In this document: positions 1 to 10,897 of the stretch, piece after piece
How the letters are laid out: each line of letters starts with the position of its first letter
Position numbering within the stretch: the first letter of the stretch is position 1
Assembly (NCBI GenBank): GCA_022410635.1
Contig: JAJVDF010000137.1
Location: 1,147,807-1,211,806, forward strand
DNA from: Tretioscincus oriximinensis
Taxonomy: Eukaryota > Chordata > Lepidosauria > Squamata > Gymnophthalmidae
Length of the DNA: 64,000 nt
Direction of reading: 5' to 3'
The notes under the pieces: model-generated
The model's database searches: none
Seen by the model: only the letters and a program-made list of their open reading frames with translations
What the model was told of the DNA's origin: nothing
Translations under genes and position numbers: made by a program

Positions 1-415
1 CAGCATCTAGGTATCATTTTTTGTAGCCAAGAACCTTCTAGATCAGATCACAGCCCATCAAATTCAGCAACTCATCTCACACATGACCCACCAGTTGCTT
101 CTGGGCTTTTTAAGACGAAAAAGAAGGCAAAACCTTCTGTTATCAACTCCCTGCTTGTTACCTTTGGAGGTGTCCCATCTGTGCCTCCAACTCAGAGGCA
201 GCACTCAGGCATTCTAGTGTCCACTGATACATGTGGTCTCCAGGAACCCTTCAGGATCAACCCACATCCCTTCTATTCCAGCATCCTATTTCACACAATG
301 GCCCACCAATTTGCTCTGGATTTCTGAGGCAGAAGGAGAATTTTCAAAACCATCTCCTGCTCTCACCTCCCTACAAATGACTTTTAGGGAACTTCTGTCT
401 GTCGCTCCTTCCAGT
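1..415 (-). repeat. Two decayed CR1 3'-tail copies
   Basis: Reads like the reverse of the CR1 tail seen elsewhere here (cagcccatc ... cccaccagttgc ... ctgggc ... aaaaccttctgttatcaactccc), repeated from about 270. Strongly diverged, no boundaries visible. Confidence 0.45.
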
Positions 416-2089
416 CACATTGGATTATACAATTGTTTTGAAAAATGGGGCTTAATTTTTTATTAACTGGAAATCATGGCTATGTAGAAGTGATAGCGTT
501 NCATGAAAAAGAATCCCATCATGGCTGTGGAAGAAATCATAGGCAAACCACTTATATGTTGTTGTTGCCAACAAGCATTTGTGGATGTGTCACTATGAGT
601 CAANGTGGATTCAAGGATGCCTTTGGGGAAGGGTGTAAGTCAGCGGTAATAGCATCTCCTTTGCATTCCAAAGTTCCCAGGTTTGATTCCTTGACATCTC
701 TCCAGAAGAAGGCAGGGGCAAAGTTCTTCTGAAGCGTGTCCAAGAAAAGCTCCTTAGATGCACCCATTTAGTCATCATGAGCAAGATTGACTTCCAGCAC
801 AGACAACAGTAAAAACCCACCTTCCCTGTAACCATCCAATATACTGGAAGCCCAACCCCAACTCTCACATGTGTCAATTCTGTTCGATAAAGCTGGAGAC
901 AGGCACCATATGTTCTCCAGATGTTATGTCCCATTGTCCTCAGCCATTGGCTATGCTGTGACGGTCCAATGATAGTTGGTGCTCAGAAACACACGGCAGA
1001 TTCCATATTTTTGTACAACTAAGAAACATGGCAAGTTTATCATGGTTTTTTTTTAATTTATCTATGGTGGGTAGCTTCATTTATAGTGAAAAAGTCCCAT
1101 CTTCCACAAGCCAAAAGATGCAGGTCTGGACTTTTAGCTACCTAAGTCTTCTGTCACTACTTACATATGCACACAAAATATAAAACATGAGGATCTTTAT
1201 ATTTCACCTACTTTGGCTGATCATCACGTGGTCTGATTAATTGCTCAGCAGCCAAACAAAGGTGACGAAGGAAGAAAGATGTGCATAATTTAAGCAAAAC
1301 ACACAAGGCCTTAGGTTTTTGTTAAGTCGTATTTAGAACAAATAATTACACGTAATGAGCAGTTATAGGGATTCCTTGAGTTCCAAAAGGTTAATGCAAG
1401 TCAGGCTTGTTGATACTATTAAGACAAGAAAGTTTTTAAGTATAGATACACAGTTCCCTATTATGCCATCACACGTTTCTCCTTCGATAAGATATGGTTT
1501 CACGGCAATCTATTAATTGGAGTCAGGTGAGTGGCTGTCGGTTTGTTGACAGTTCATACTCAAAGGGCATATTCTAGCCTTTGACCTGGCAAGGGGCTCT
1601 CCTAGCACCTTATAGACTAACAGGTAAAAAGGAAGGCAGGAGAGTATCTAAACAANTTTACTTCTTCAGATGCTTTGAACCTGAAGCCCACACTTCCCAC
1701 TTCTGGTTTGTCTCTTAAGGTGCTATATAAAATCCTCTTGCTAGGATTTCTGGACCCAGGCTATTTCCTTGAAATTTCCCTCTAAGTTCTGGTTTGCCTT
1801 AGGGTTAGCTTGATTGGTCTACTCTTTGGTTCACTAGTCCATCTGAAGCTCTGATAAGGATTGGTGAGTCTTTGAGCCTAACACAGATCACGCTAACCTG
1901 CTTCTACTGACCTGAGTTAAGGCAGGTAAATGCAAATCAGGCCTCAGTAACCTGGATTAGGAGCTCTAATGATTACTCCTCTCCATACGTGTTCTTTGAT
2001 TATGACATCTTTACACCTGGAAGATCAGATGGAGTCCTGTGCTGCCATTCTAAGGCTGCAGGCGCACGAGGTTTTCCTACTGCAATGGT

Positions 2090-2270
2090 GACTTGGAATC
2101 ATGATGACTCCACAGTTTTCACAAAGAACCAGGAAGTTTGCACAATGCATCTGATAAAAGGTGCTTTGCCCCTAACAGGATTACCAGGATGCTGCAAGAA
2201 GGTGCTAGCACAAAACTATGCAGAATCGCATACTGAGCATGCTCAGTATTGACTTCCTGGTTAGTCATCC
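2090..2270 (+). repeat. Dispersed repeat with central GAGCATGCTC palindrome
   Basis: Shares accaggatg, a tagcacaa...tgcagaatc stretch and ctgagcatgctcagt with the reverse of 44360-44520. The family is unclassified; boundaries are approximate. Confidence 0.5.
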
Positions 2271-2278
2271 TGTCTGTT

Positions 2279-2844
2279 TAGACTGACCAGATATTCTGAG
2301 GCCCAAACCGGGGTAATTAATATTCATACTAATTTGCATATTCATAAATATGCATTCTCCTCCAAAATTCCTGCCCGAAAAATCTGTGAAGCATGTGAGA
2401 AATTTTTAAAGTGTGTGAGAAGTTTTAAACTGTGTGAGAATTTTTGGAGTGCATCAGAAATTTGCATTTTTTTAAAAAAAAATTGCTGAGGGGAGGGTGC
2501 CTTCAGGAGCAGGCCCCGGTTGCCAGAGCCCCTAGTGGCGGTGCAGTGAACTTTTAAAAAGAAATTTTAAAAAAATTTTTTTTAAGTGTGCGAGAAATTT
2601 TTGAAGCATGTGAAAAAAAATTATTTTTTTACTGAGGGGAGGGTGTCTTTAGGAGCTGGCCCCAGATGCAAGCGCCCACTAGTGGTGGTGCAGAGAATTT
2701 TATTTTTAAAAAAAANTCCAAAAAAAATTATTTTTTTAATTTTTTCTCAGCAAAAAATGGGGAAATGGCGCCCTCCTGGGAGGGTGGGGTAGACACCCCA
2801 AAACCTGGTTTTCCCCCTCGAAAACGGGTCATCTGGTCAGCCTA
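2279..2844 (+). mobile_element. Non-autonomous hAT-like element with TAGACTGACCAG ends
   Basis: Ends TAGACTGACCAGAT and ATCTGGTCAGCCTA are inverted repeats flanked by an exact 8-bp duplication TGTCTGTT (2271-2278 and 2845-2852), as expected for hAT transposition. The inside holds two tandem units of about 145 bp (starting near 2490 and 2630), each with a gaggggagggtg...cccctagtgg-type segment and long A/T runs. Related copies at 27684-27922 and 46062-46471. No transposase. Confidence 0.85.
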
Positions 2845-3054
2845 TGTCTGTTCTGTGTGGATTTAAAGGTTTTCTAATGGTTTGTTTGCCAAAAGATGAG
2901 ACTTATGTATTCATACACTTGCAGGTGATTTTGGAACTTAACGCCATTGTGATCTTTAATACGTCATGTGTAGGGGGCCTCAATCTAGTACACAAGTCAC
3001 AGTATCCTTGGTGGTCATATCTCTGTCCCTTCTTCAGTCGACATAATCCTTCCT

Positions 3055-3317
3055 GCCCTGGCCTTTATTCCAGGTTTTATCTCAGACCAAGGGGCTCCGG
3101 CTGCATCCATGCAATCCTTGCCGGTCTGGTTTATCGGTTTGCCGGCTTCAATTCTCCTTCTTCATACCTTCACGGTATATTTGCTGTTCTCTCAGCTCCT
3201 GGCAAATGAAGTTTCTCATGCACATGACTCAGAGCCTGCCATAGCCTACACTAGCATGTAGATGGAAAGCTCCTATTCCAAGACATAAATCAGAATCACC
3301 AGTGGGGACAAGGCGTG
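3055..3317 (+). repeat. Dispersed unclassified repeat joined to half of a palindromic MITE
   Basis: 3055-3235 resembles 16300-16450 and 30540-30700 (drifted ttcttcataccttyaygg...cagctcctgac...gcacatgact). From 3228 it runs into the right half of the palindromic MITE (gcctgccatag, tagcatgtagatgg, ccagtggggaca). Confidence 0.5.
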
Positions 3318-4138
3318 GTAAGCAAACCATTCCTTCTTTAGATAGAGATGATCCGTGAAATCAATTCCACCCATCCAAGCTGATACTTCAGCCACCAAGA
3401 AATCAGTTCTCCTCTGGGTGATTTAGAGGAAAGAATCATTTCCCTGCCTTGGGAAGATGCCCGAGTGTCAGAAGGGGTGCATGTGGTTGCCAATGCAAAT
3501 TTGGCCGATGAGCCATCCCATAATAGTCCTCCCATCGTTACGCTTGCAGCTTGTGGGCCAAAACTGTACTTTGGGAGGGGGAGAAATTACTTATTGAGGT
3601 TTAAATCGTAAGCCAAGAAGAGCCGTGATCAGATTAGTCAGGGCCGAATAAAAATAGCACTAAGCAGAGTCAAGTAGATGTTCTCAGCATATTCCAGACT
3701 AGAAGAACAGGCAGTGACAGGGCCTGGATGGGCGCTGGGGCAGCGGGCGGGCAGCTTGCTCTCCTGGCAGGAAGGCTGTTGGCAGGATTCCATCTCGTGC
3801 AGCTGTGCCTGTGCCTGCCCCTGGGTGCCAGATGGCCCCGGCTGGTGTGCGTGTGCCCTTCTGGGGTTTCTTCCGATCTTCCAGTTGCCCGCCGAACAGA
3901 AGGATTAACGACGAAGGCGTCGGCTGTCCTGGGATTTATTCTGGATTATATCTTGGAAAAGGGANGTGGCGTCCACAGACTGCTGCAGGCAGGAGCAGAC
4001 TGGCAAGGGTGCCAGCTTGCCCAATGGCAGGTGNGCCCCTGGCGCAGAAGGGCCCCTCGCTTGCCTCGGTGGTTCCCTGTGTTTTAAATGCTGTGGCGCT
4101 TGACATCCGGCATGCGTGTGAGAATTCTCATATGCACT

Positions 4139-4150
4139 GGGGGGGGGGGG
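4139..4150 (+). repeat. G12 homopolymer
   Basis: Uninterrupted run of 12 G. Confidence 0.9.
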
Positions 4151-4434
4151 AATTTGTATGAGATCCCTGGGTCAAGCATTAGCAAATGCATACTGTCCTG
4201 CCTGCCTGCTCCCTCCCTCGGCCTCCTTGTCGGCCATTGGCTGCAGACTAAGCAAGACCCTCCCTCGGCCTCCCTCAGCATGTGGATAACAGATCTCTTT
4301 GCTCAGATAGAATCCAGAATAAGGCCCAGGGCAGGAAGGACTGCTCTGGATCATACCTCAGAGTGGGGCCCTGCAGTCCACACNCTGGGTGCAGACTAGG
4401 CAGCTCTGTTTGCTTTGCCAACGCAAGGACTGTA

Positions 4435-4652
4435 AGAAANGGGATGAAACTGCAAGGGATGAGATGCCAGGAGAAAACCCACTTCCTGACAGTAAGGTGA
4501 GGCAGCCAGGGCAATAGGCTGCCATAGGAGGTGGCAAGTTATGCTTGGGTAGAAGTCTTTGNGGCAGCCACCTTAGGGAATCCTGCAGTGAGCAGACAGA
4601 TGGACCTGATTGTCCTGCAGATCCTTTCCAACTCCGTGAGTCTGTGTTTCTA
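4435..4652 (+). mobile_element. CR1 LINE 3' fragment, ATTCTATG-tail lineage
   Basis: gggatgaaactgcaaggga ... gaggtggcaagtt ... tcctgcagtgagcag ... cctttccaactccgtgagtctgtgtttctat follows the same order as the better preserved 38270-38513 copy. Confidence 0.65.
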
Positions 4653-5133
4653 TAAGAGGCTGGTCTCTGTGCTGAGGTGTAATCCAGAAGAAGGCCTCGT
4701 TCATAATGATCATGCGCTTGGGAAGTCCCTGTTCCAAGCTATATCCCCAAGTAAGATTCAGGGGGTCTCAGGGAAGGTCCATGACCCTTTGGAAACCCTG
4801 ACCCTTCCCTTAAATGAACGATACAGTTAAGCTACCCATTTGCACAGGGCTGGTCCCATTTGCCCCACTCAGCCCTTCAGAATATAGTCACAGCATCACC
4901 CATGAGGTCAGTGGGACATCAGCTGGAGCCCAACTGGAGGACAGATGTGAATCAAGTCATTTCGAGTTCTATAAGCCAAAAAAGGTTAACAAAGAATTCT
5001 GAGCCGTAAGATTCGNGTTTAAAATTCTTCCAGGCTTCTTGCCTTGCTGGGGCTACCCAAGGCAGTCAAATTCATTTCAACCTGCTTTTGCAATCACTTG
5101 AATTAAAATGTGAACAGCTAGGAAAGGATGAAT

Positions 5134-5330
5134 GGGTAGCTGGGGGCTTCTCCAGTGTAGGTCCTCCTACTAATGGTGACCTAGGTGACNTTAGGGCTAG
5201 TCAGTTCTTCAGAGCTCTCTCAGCCCCACCTACTTCACATGGTGTCTGCTGTGAAGAGAAGCAAAATATAAAACCAACAACCACAACCCTTTTCCTTNTC
5301 CTTTTCCTTCTAGCAGCAAAGGGATAAAGA
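5134..5330 (+). mobile_element. Sauria-type SINE, 3' part
   Basis: Contains gacctaggtgac, agttcttcagagctctctcag, ccccacctacttcacatggtg and the gtgaagagaagc... body typical of the Sauria SINE, ending in a ttccttntcc-type simple tail. The tRNA-like head is missing or decayed. Confidence 0.65.
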
Positions 5331-5867
5331 CCTGCTCAGAGAATCAAAACACTGATCAGGCTGGCTTTTGTGATCTTATNAGGGCTCTTTCTCAAAAGCA
5401 AAATTTACTCTCGGTGCCCTTCCTTGAGAGTGTTCAGGAGCTGTGTTAGAGGTGCACCCTTAATGCTTGGCTAATTCTTCTCTGGCTAATTGCCAAGGGC
5501 CTTAGGTCACTCCAGATAAGCTCCGAAAGCTGTGTGTGACTTCCTGATTATCGGACATTATGGGTGTTTGATATCACTATAATACGTAGTAGGAGACCTG
5601 ATAGCAACNAGGAAATTGGGAGTAAACAACATCACTTCTGTGCTGGGAACAGCTGAACTTCGCAGTTCTTACTTGAAGGGAAGTGGTGCCCGTTACTATT
5701 CATTCTCAGGAGCCCGTCCATTCGGAGCTTTCTTCCGGGAAGTACTTCAGAATAGGGGCCTGCCATTCACACGTGGGTGGAGACTATTGGAGGCTCCAAA
5801 TGTCCTGAGATACAGCCCAGAAAAGGGCTCAGAGTGAGCAAGGCAGAGATCAAGAGAGCCAGTTTGG

Positions 5868-6345
5868 GGAGTGGTTAGAATGATGGCTTTTCTATCTCGA
5901 CGTTGGCCGGTTCGAATCCACTCTCCTCCATGAAGCCAGCGGAGTGATCATGGGCCTGTGAAATTTACTTCCAGGAGGTATCAGCCTGGAGAGCTTTAAG
6001 GCAGAATTAGGCAAATTCATGGAAGCCAAGGGTATGGAGAACCAGNCGGGATTCCTGAAATACCATTTGAAGGGAGTTGAAAACAGGTGAAGGCTTTGTC
6101 TCTGCCCAGGAGCAATTGGTGGGCAAGCATCGACCACGGCAGGCCTCCTGTGCTCATCCACCTGACAAGCTGGACTAGTATGTGGATGCAAGTCCCTATT
6201 GCACGAATTGAAAATAGGCAAAGGATTTGCCTTCTCTTTCTGCTTGAGATGCTCGGGGTGCATCCTGGTGGGCCCTGTGTGAGACAGAAGGCTGGACTCT
6301 GGCCCCATCCAGCAGGGCTCCTCTTACGTCCTTATGTTGGGGCTT
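5868..6345 (+). repeat. Chimera of SINE head, CR1 3' end and MITE core
   Basis: 5868-5940 looks like a SINE tRNA head (gtggttagaatg ... cggttcgaatcc). It runs into CR1 coding end (cctgtgaaatttacttcc ... gcaaattcatggaagcc). 6061-6345 alternates CR1 tail (ttgaaaacaggtgaagg ... agcaattggtgggc) with MITE core (ctcatccac ... atgtggatgc), then CR1 tail again to cttatgtt. Confidence 0.6.
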
Positions 6346-6485
6346 TTACTGTTATCAGTTGATCCTAGGTAGTGATCAATGATCTTTTTACCATGTTGGC
6401 TTGTTGCTTTGCTTGTGTCTGTGTGACAAATATTCNCGTAGGCTTTAAGATTCCGTTCACTGCTATGATGCACCCAAGCAGTTCT

Positions 6486-6659
6486 TTTCAGAGAAATAGC
6501 CGTGTTAAGTCTAGCAGAAAGTCCAGCAAAGGAGCTAGCAGCACTTTGAGACTAACTTGAGAAAAGTGGTTGGCAGAAGCTTTCATAGACAGGTCGACTT
6601 CTTCAGATTTCTTCACTTTTCTCAAGTTAGTCTCAAAGTGCTGCTAGCTCCTTTGCTGG
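6486..6659 (-). mobile_element. Penelope-like terminal unit as a hairpin (copy 1)
   Basis: Flanked by an exact 13-bp duplication CCAAGCAGTTCTT (6473-6485 and 6660-6672). Arms 6521-6567 and 6613-6659 are perfect 47-nt inverted repeats around a 45-nt loop. The left end, read on the minus strand, finishes with the gactaacacggctatttctc-type terminus (drifted here). Penelope-like elements are known for long terminal units in direct or inverted order and for target duplications of this size. Confidence 0.75.
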
Positions 6660-7025
6660 ACCAAGCAGTTCTTGGTAGCCTTGGCTGTGTTGGGGCTTTT
6701 CAGAGGCAAGAAGGTCGCCCTGAATTGCCAGAGAATTTCTCTGAAGAATCTTTCTTACTCCTTCACCGTCTCCTGCTGTTGGGTTTATCTAGTTTTACAG
6801 AACAGGTTTGTGTGATATGGTTCATAGCTTAAAGAAATGTGTTACTGGGACAGGGAGTAGGCTGGCTACTTTGCAACCCTGGAAGAGAAGGAATAAAATC
6901 TTTATGGCTCTTTGGGCATTGCAAGCTGTCAACTTTGGACACACTTCAAAGTCTTCTGCAACATTTTGTGTGCGTGTCTGCAAGAGAGGCCGAAGCTGTT
7001 TAAAAGGAGGGGATTACTCACGCTA

Positions 7026-7130
7026 CTTACAGTATTTATACTTATATCCCGCTCCATACTTGAAGGTCTCAGGGTGGCCTGCAATAAAAACAGAGCACAA
7101 AATTGGCATTAGAACAATTCCTAAAAGTGA
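7026..7130 (-). repeat. L2-like LINE 3' end fragment
   Basis: Reverse of the ...gggccgccctgagaccttcgggtat... tail; here tatcccgctccatacttgaaggtctcagggtggcc. Similar copies at 18534-18670 and 40725-40820. Confidence 0.5.
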
Positions 7131-7227
7131 GGAAGGGAAACCATTTCTTCAGCACATGCCAGCTTCAATCCCTCTCATATCCCCCACATTAGACTGTGAC
7201 AAATTATATCTGCTAGCAAGAACCTAA

Positions 7228-7505
7228 GAGGAGCCCTGCTAATGGTGCCAGAGCCCATCTAGTCCAGCATTGTGCTTCACACCACCAATTGCCCCTGGGC
7301 GTCTCAGGCAGAAGATGGCAAAACCCTCACCTGTTCTCCACTCTTGGAATAAGGATCTGCCCTCTGCATGCTAGTGTAGTCTATGGCAGGCTCTGAGTCA
7401 TGTGCATGAGAAACTTCATTTGCCAGGAGCTGAGACTGGCGTAGTCTATACTGGCATGTGGATGAGCCATATGTGGCCTGCCATAGTCTACACTACTCCC
7501 CAATT
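7228..7505 (-). repeat. CR1 tail / MITE core chimera
   Basis: Reverse CR1 tail (gagcccatctagtccagca ... caattgcccctgggc ... ctcacctgttctccact) runs into tgcatgctagtgtagtctatggcagg and then gtagtctatactggcatgtggatga, the MITE core in both orientations. A short piece of the 3055-type repeat (gtgcatgagaaacttcatttgcc) is embedded at 7398-7440. Confidence 0.55.
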
Positions 7506-7789
7506 GCTCCATCAGGACAGAGCCCTAAACAAGGCTTAGGGCTAATTCACTCTCTGTTATTTTTGCTAAAATAAATGCCAGTTTTTGAGCTTGCAATATT
7601 CCATCAGCAGCAGGAGATGGATTTGAATGCCAAAGTGTAGCTCCTTCCTTAATTACATTTTCTCTTTTTTTAGTTCTTAAATGGGCCATAAGGAACAAGG
7701 AAGCCCCTGCCTGCTGTGGAAATGTCATATCTAAAAAGATGGCATAATTGAATCAGTAACACTTTGCTGGAAAGGTTAAATGCGGATTC

Positions 7790-7815
7790 CCCACACACAC
7801 ACACACACNCNCACA
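7790..7815 (+). repeat. (CA)n microsatellite
   Basis: About 13 CA units, with two Ns near its 3' end. Confidence 0.9.
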
Positions 7816-7884
7816 TCCTTCTTTTGAAAACAAAACACCCTTATTTGTGCGGTTCACCCACACAGGCTGCTTCTGTCTTTAGAA

Positions 7885-8110
7885 GGAGAAGAACTGGGCT
7901 TCTATATCCTGCCCTTCTCACCCAACCGGGCTCTGAGGTATTTTTCGCCCAAAGGCTTACGTTGTCTTTTGCCTACCACAAGGTGGTACCAGTTAATCCA
8001 CTTGCCATTTCTTGTTTTCAAACACCACGAGGTTGCCTGGAGCTAAGGCTCNCCCTTCTTCATGGCAGACACNGGAGGCCTTGATTGCCGACCTCCCTGT
8101 TGAAAGACCA
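7885..8110 (-). mobile_element. tRNA-derived SINE, diverged copy
   Basis: Reverse complement of the body shared with 44777-45083 (aagaactgggcttctatatcctgcccttctcacc ... ttgttttc ... gcctggagct), about 70% similar by eye. The head is not the same and is poorly preserved. Confidence 0.55.
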
Positions 8111-8244
8111 GCTGGTCTTAACCCCTGCACCCCCGTGCCTCACAGCCTGGTGAGGAGGTATTTCTATTGATTGTTGTGTTCAAGACAAGTCGAAACCAAA
8201 TTGAAGAGTTAAGGCCTTCATGCACAGCTTTACTGATCCAGTTT

Positions 8245-8650
8245 AAGAACACAAGAGCAGCCCTGCTGAATCGGACTGGAACCTCTAGTCCAGTCCTCTG
8301 TCTTGCCCACCAATTGCACCTGGGCAGTCTGAACAGAAGAAGGCAAAATCAGTTCTCAATTCTTGGAATAAGGATCTGCCATCTGCATGCTAGTGGGCCT
8401 TGCCATAGTCTACACTATGGGGCCGGCCATAGTCTACACTGGCCCACTGATTGCACCTGTCAGTCTGAAACAGAAGAAGGCAAAACCTTCAGCTGTTCTC
8501 CACTCCCTGCAAATGGTACTTCAGGAATTCTGCCTGTTGCTCCGTCTCAGAGTCAGCATCAAGTCATCCGTCCTTGATGTCCATGAACTTGTCTAATCCT
8601 TTCTTAAAGCTAACCAGGCTGTTAGCTAGTCCACATTATCTGCATGGAAC
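8245..8650 (-). mobile_element. CR1 3' tail with embedded MITE core
   Basis: Begins with the reverse tail (taagaacacaagagcagccctgctgaatcgg), includes ccaattgcacctgggcagtctgaa, MITE core pieces around 8385-8450, a second caattgcacctg tail and the start of CR1 coding end (ttgatgtccatgaacttgtctaatcc). Confidence 0.65.
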
Positions 8651-8779
8651 AAGTGCTAACCCTGATCAGATATGTGGCCAGTCCCCTCTAAACCAGATTA
8701 GGGTTAGAGGGAACTTCGTTCAGATGAAGTCGTGTCATAGATGCACATGGGCCAGATTTGTGTGAACGTGGGTGTTGTG

Positions 8780-9100
8780 TCCAAGAGAGACATTTACTTC
8801 CTGAAGAGGTAGTGGTAGCTAACAGCTTGGATAGTTTCAAGACAGGACTAGACAGGTTTATGGACACCAAGGGTATAAGTGGGTCCTAGGATGGATGCCT
8901 GGATGCTGCCTCATGTTGGAGCAACAGGCAGGACTCCTGAAATACCATTTGCAGGGAGTCATGAACAGGAGCATATTTTGCTTTCCTCTGTTTGGACTGC
9001 TCAGGTGCATCTGGTGGCCTCTGTGTGACACAGAATGCTGGACTTGATGGGCTGTGGCCTGATCCAGTATGGCTCTTCTTATGTTATGTTCTTATGACAT
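8780..9100 (+). mobile_element. CR1 LINE 3' fragment, TTATGTTC-tail lineage
   Basis: Starts in the CR1 C-terminal coding end (ttacttcctgaagaggtag ... gacaggtttatggacacc) and runs through the untranslated tail to cttcttatgttatgttcttatg. Closely similar to 35240-35550. Confidence 0.8.
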
Positions 9101-9240
9101 GCATCTTTTTGGCAACACAGCAAACTGACATTTGTGTCTGCTTCTCAGCCTCTCTCCTGCAGAATGATGCCTCTTGCTTGGAAGCTTTTGGATTTGATCA
9201 TTAATAGGAACAGAGATGCACCTAAGCTTCCAGTGACTGA

Positions 9241-9391
9241 GGTCCTATCCTCACTGAGCCTTATTCTGGGCTGTATCTCATGATAGGACCTTGGTATCTA
9301 CATGCTAGTGTAGCCTGCCATACTCTACACTGTCATGTGGATGGCCAGGCCCTGAGTATAACTCAGACGAAGGCTCAGTGGGGAGAGGGCC
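9241..9391 (+). mobile_element. Palindromic MITE copy
   Basis: Begins GGTCCTATCCTCACTGAGCC and ends AAGGCTCAGTGGGGAGAGGGCC, with inverted inner parts (tacatgctagtgtag / acactgtcatgtggatgg). The whole unit folds back on itself. No clean 3-bp duplication remains. Confidence 0.75.
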
Positions 9392-9778
9392 TCGGTCAGG
9401 GCCTACCGATATCGAACCTAGCAACGCCAGTTCTGTAGCCAGAAGTCCACATGTTCAGTCTCTACCTGAGCTACCTAAAGGCCTAAGGTTATATAGGCAG
9501 CCTTTAGCTATAGTAAACAAACAAATGAAATTGGATAAGAGATTAAAGGAAGTTGTAAAAGAAAACAGCCACGTAGATAGACCTGCCACTAGAGCCGTGT
9601 CAAATTGGTTTAGTCACTTTAGAATTCACAGCAAACAAAACCAGGCTGCAGATCAACCTGAACCTTGGGGTGGTCTAAGGAACCAAAGGAAGCATTGCTA
9701 ACTAGGGTGGTTTATGGCTGGTTTGCTAACGAATTAAACCATCCTGTTGCTAAAAAAAAGAAAGAAAATGCTCCTTGA

Positions 9779-9972
9779 ACTTAACTGGTTCGATTCCCCC
9801 ACGTCCTCCATGGAACCAGTTCTTTAGGGCTCTCTCAGCCCCACCTCCTTCACAGGGTGGCGCATGTAGCTTTTGGTGCTTTTTCTGCTGCAAACACCCT
9901 GTGAAGGAGGTGGGGCTGGGAGAGCTCTAAAGAACTGGCTTCATGGAGGGAGGGAAATCGAACCAGTTAAGT
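9779..9972. mobile_element. Two Sauria SINE fragments head-to-head, long hairpin
   Basis: 9779-9857 (aacttaactggttcgattcc to ccacctccttcacaggg) is mirrored by 9896-9972 (accctgtgaaggaggtgggg to atcgaaccagttaagt). Arms of nearly 80 bp are about 90% complementary; the 38-bp loop is unrelated. Each arm carries SINE head-to-body sequence including the B-box-like ggttcgattcc. Confidence 0.75.
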
Positions 9973-10696
9973 TATCATCTTTATATAAACCCCTNAATTA
10001 ACCAAACCAATTTAATTCGATTGCAAACTTTTGCTTCAATTCAAACCAAACTTTTCCACATCATGGAAGAAAGAAACCAAAATGTATCTTGGTAAGAAAG
10101 AAGGATTCTCTCTCACACACACAGACACGCACAAGTTCCCCCTGGCCCCCACCTGCACGTGCAAAGTGCAAATGACACAGGATTTCACCCTTAAAGACGA
10201 AGGGGTTTCTTTGTATGCGGATTAAACAACAACATCTTGGCTGTGTTCTTTTATGACATTCTGGTTGAGCAGAGGGTTGGACTCTTTGACTGAATCAGCC
10301 AATCAGCACATTTGATCATTATGGTTATCTGTAAGGTGAGATTTTATAGTTGGTGTTTCAGATTTCAAGTCTTGCTAAAATCTGCAATAGTGATTTCTGC
10401 TGTAGGCATCCAGTGCTTATTCCACATTTTCCTTAATGAGCGGATGTCCCTGGCCATTTTCTACCATTCTTGTTTTTATCGTTGACCTGGGATGAGTCGC
10501 TTCTTCACCACGGTTTACCTCTGAAATATGCTGAATTTTTATTGCACGTTAACTTGTGGATCGACTGGCCATCAGTTCCGTGCTGAGAATTTTAGTGGTC
10601 CTCAGACTTCTGTTATTTGTTTGTTCTGCACATTTTCTTTTTAGTCAAGAATGCCTTTTGGAAAATTGACGTATGGGGCCTAACCAAACATTTGTT

Positions 10697-10897
10697 TTAG
10701 AGAAATAGCCGTGTTAGTCNAGCAGAAAGNCCAGCAAANGAGCTAGCAGCACTTTGAGACTAACTTGAGAAAAGTGGTTGGCATAAGCTTTCGTAGACAG
10801 GTCTACTTCTTCAGATGCCGAAGAAGCAGACCTGTCTACGAAAGCTTATGCCAACCACTTTTCTCAAGTTAGTCTCAAAGTGCTGCTAGCTCCTTTG
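10697..10897 (-). mobile_element. Penelope-like terminal unit as a hairpin (copy 2)
   Basis: Flanked by an exact 13-bp duplication CCAAACATTTGTT (10684-10696 and 10898-10910). Arms 10735-10812 and 10820-10897 are 78 nt each with about one clear mismatch; the loop is only 7 nt. The left end is agaaatagccgtgttagtc (minus-strand gactaacacggctatttct). Same family as 6486-6659, but the fold point differs, so the two hairpins may have formed separately. Confidence 0.8.

Noticed and set aside
3678..4161. GC-rich stretch with several overlapping open frames
   Set aside because: Frames overlap in all phases, include Ns, and none has a recognisable domain or clear splice sites; it could be a decayed repeat.
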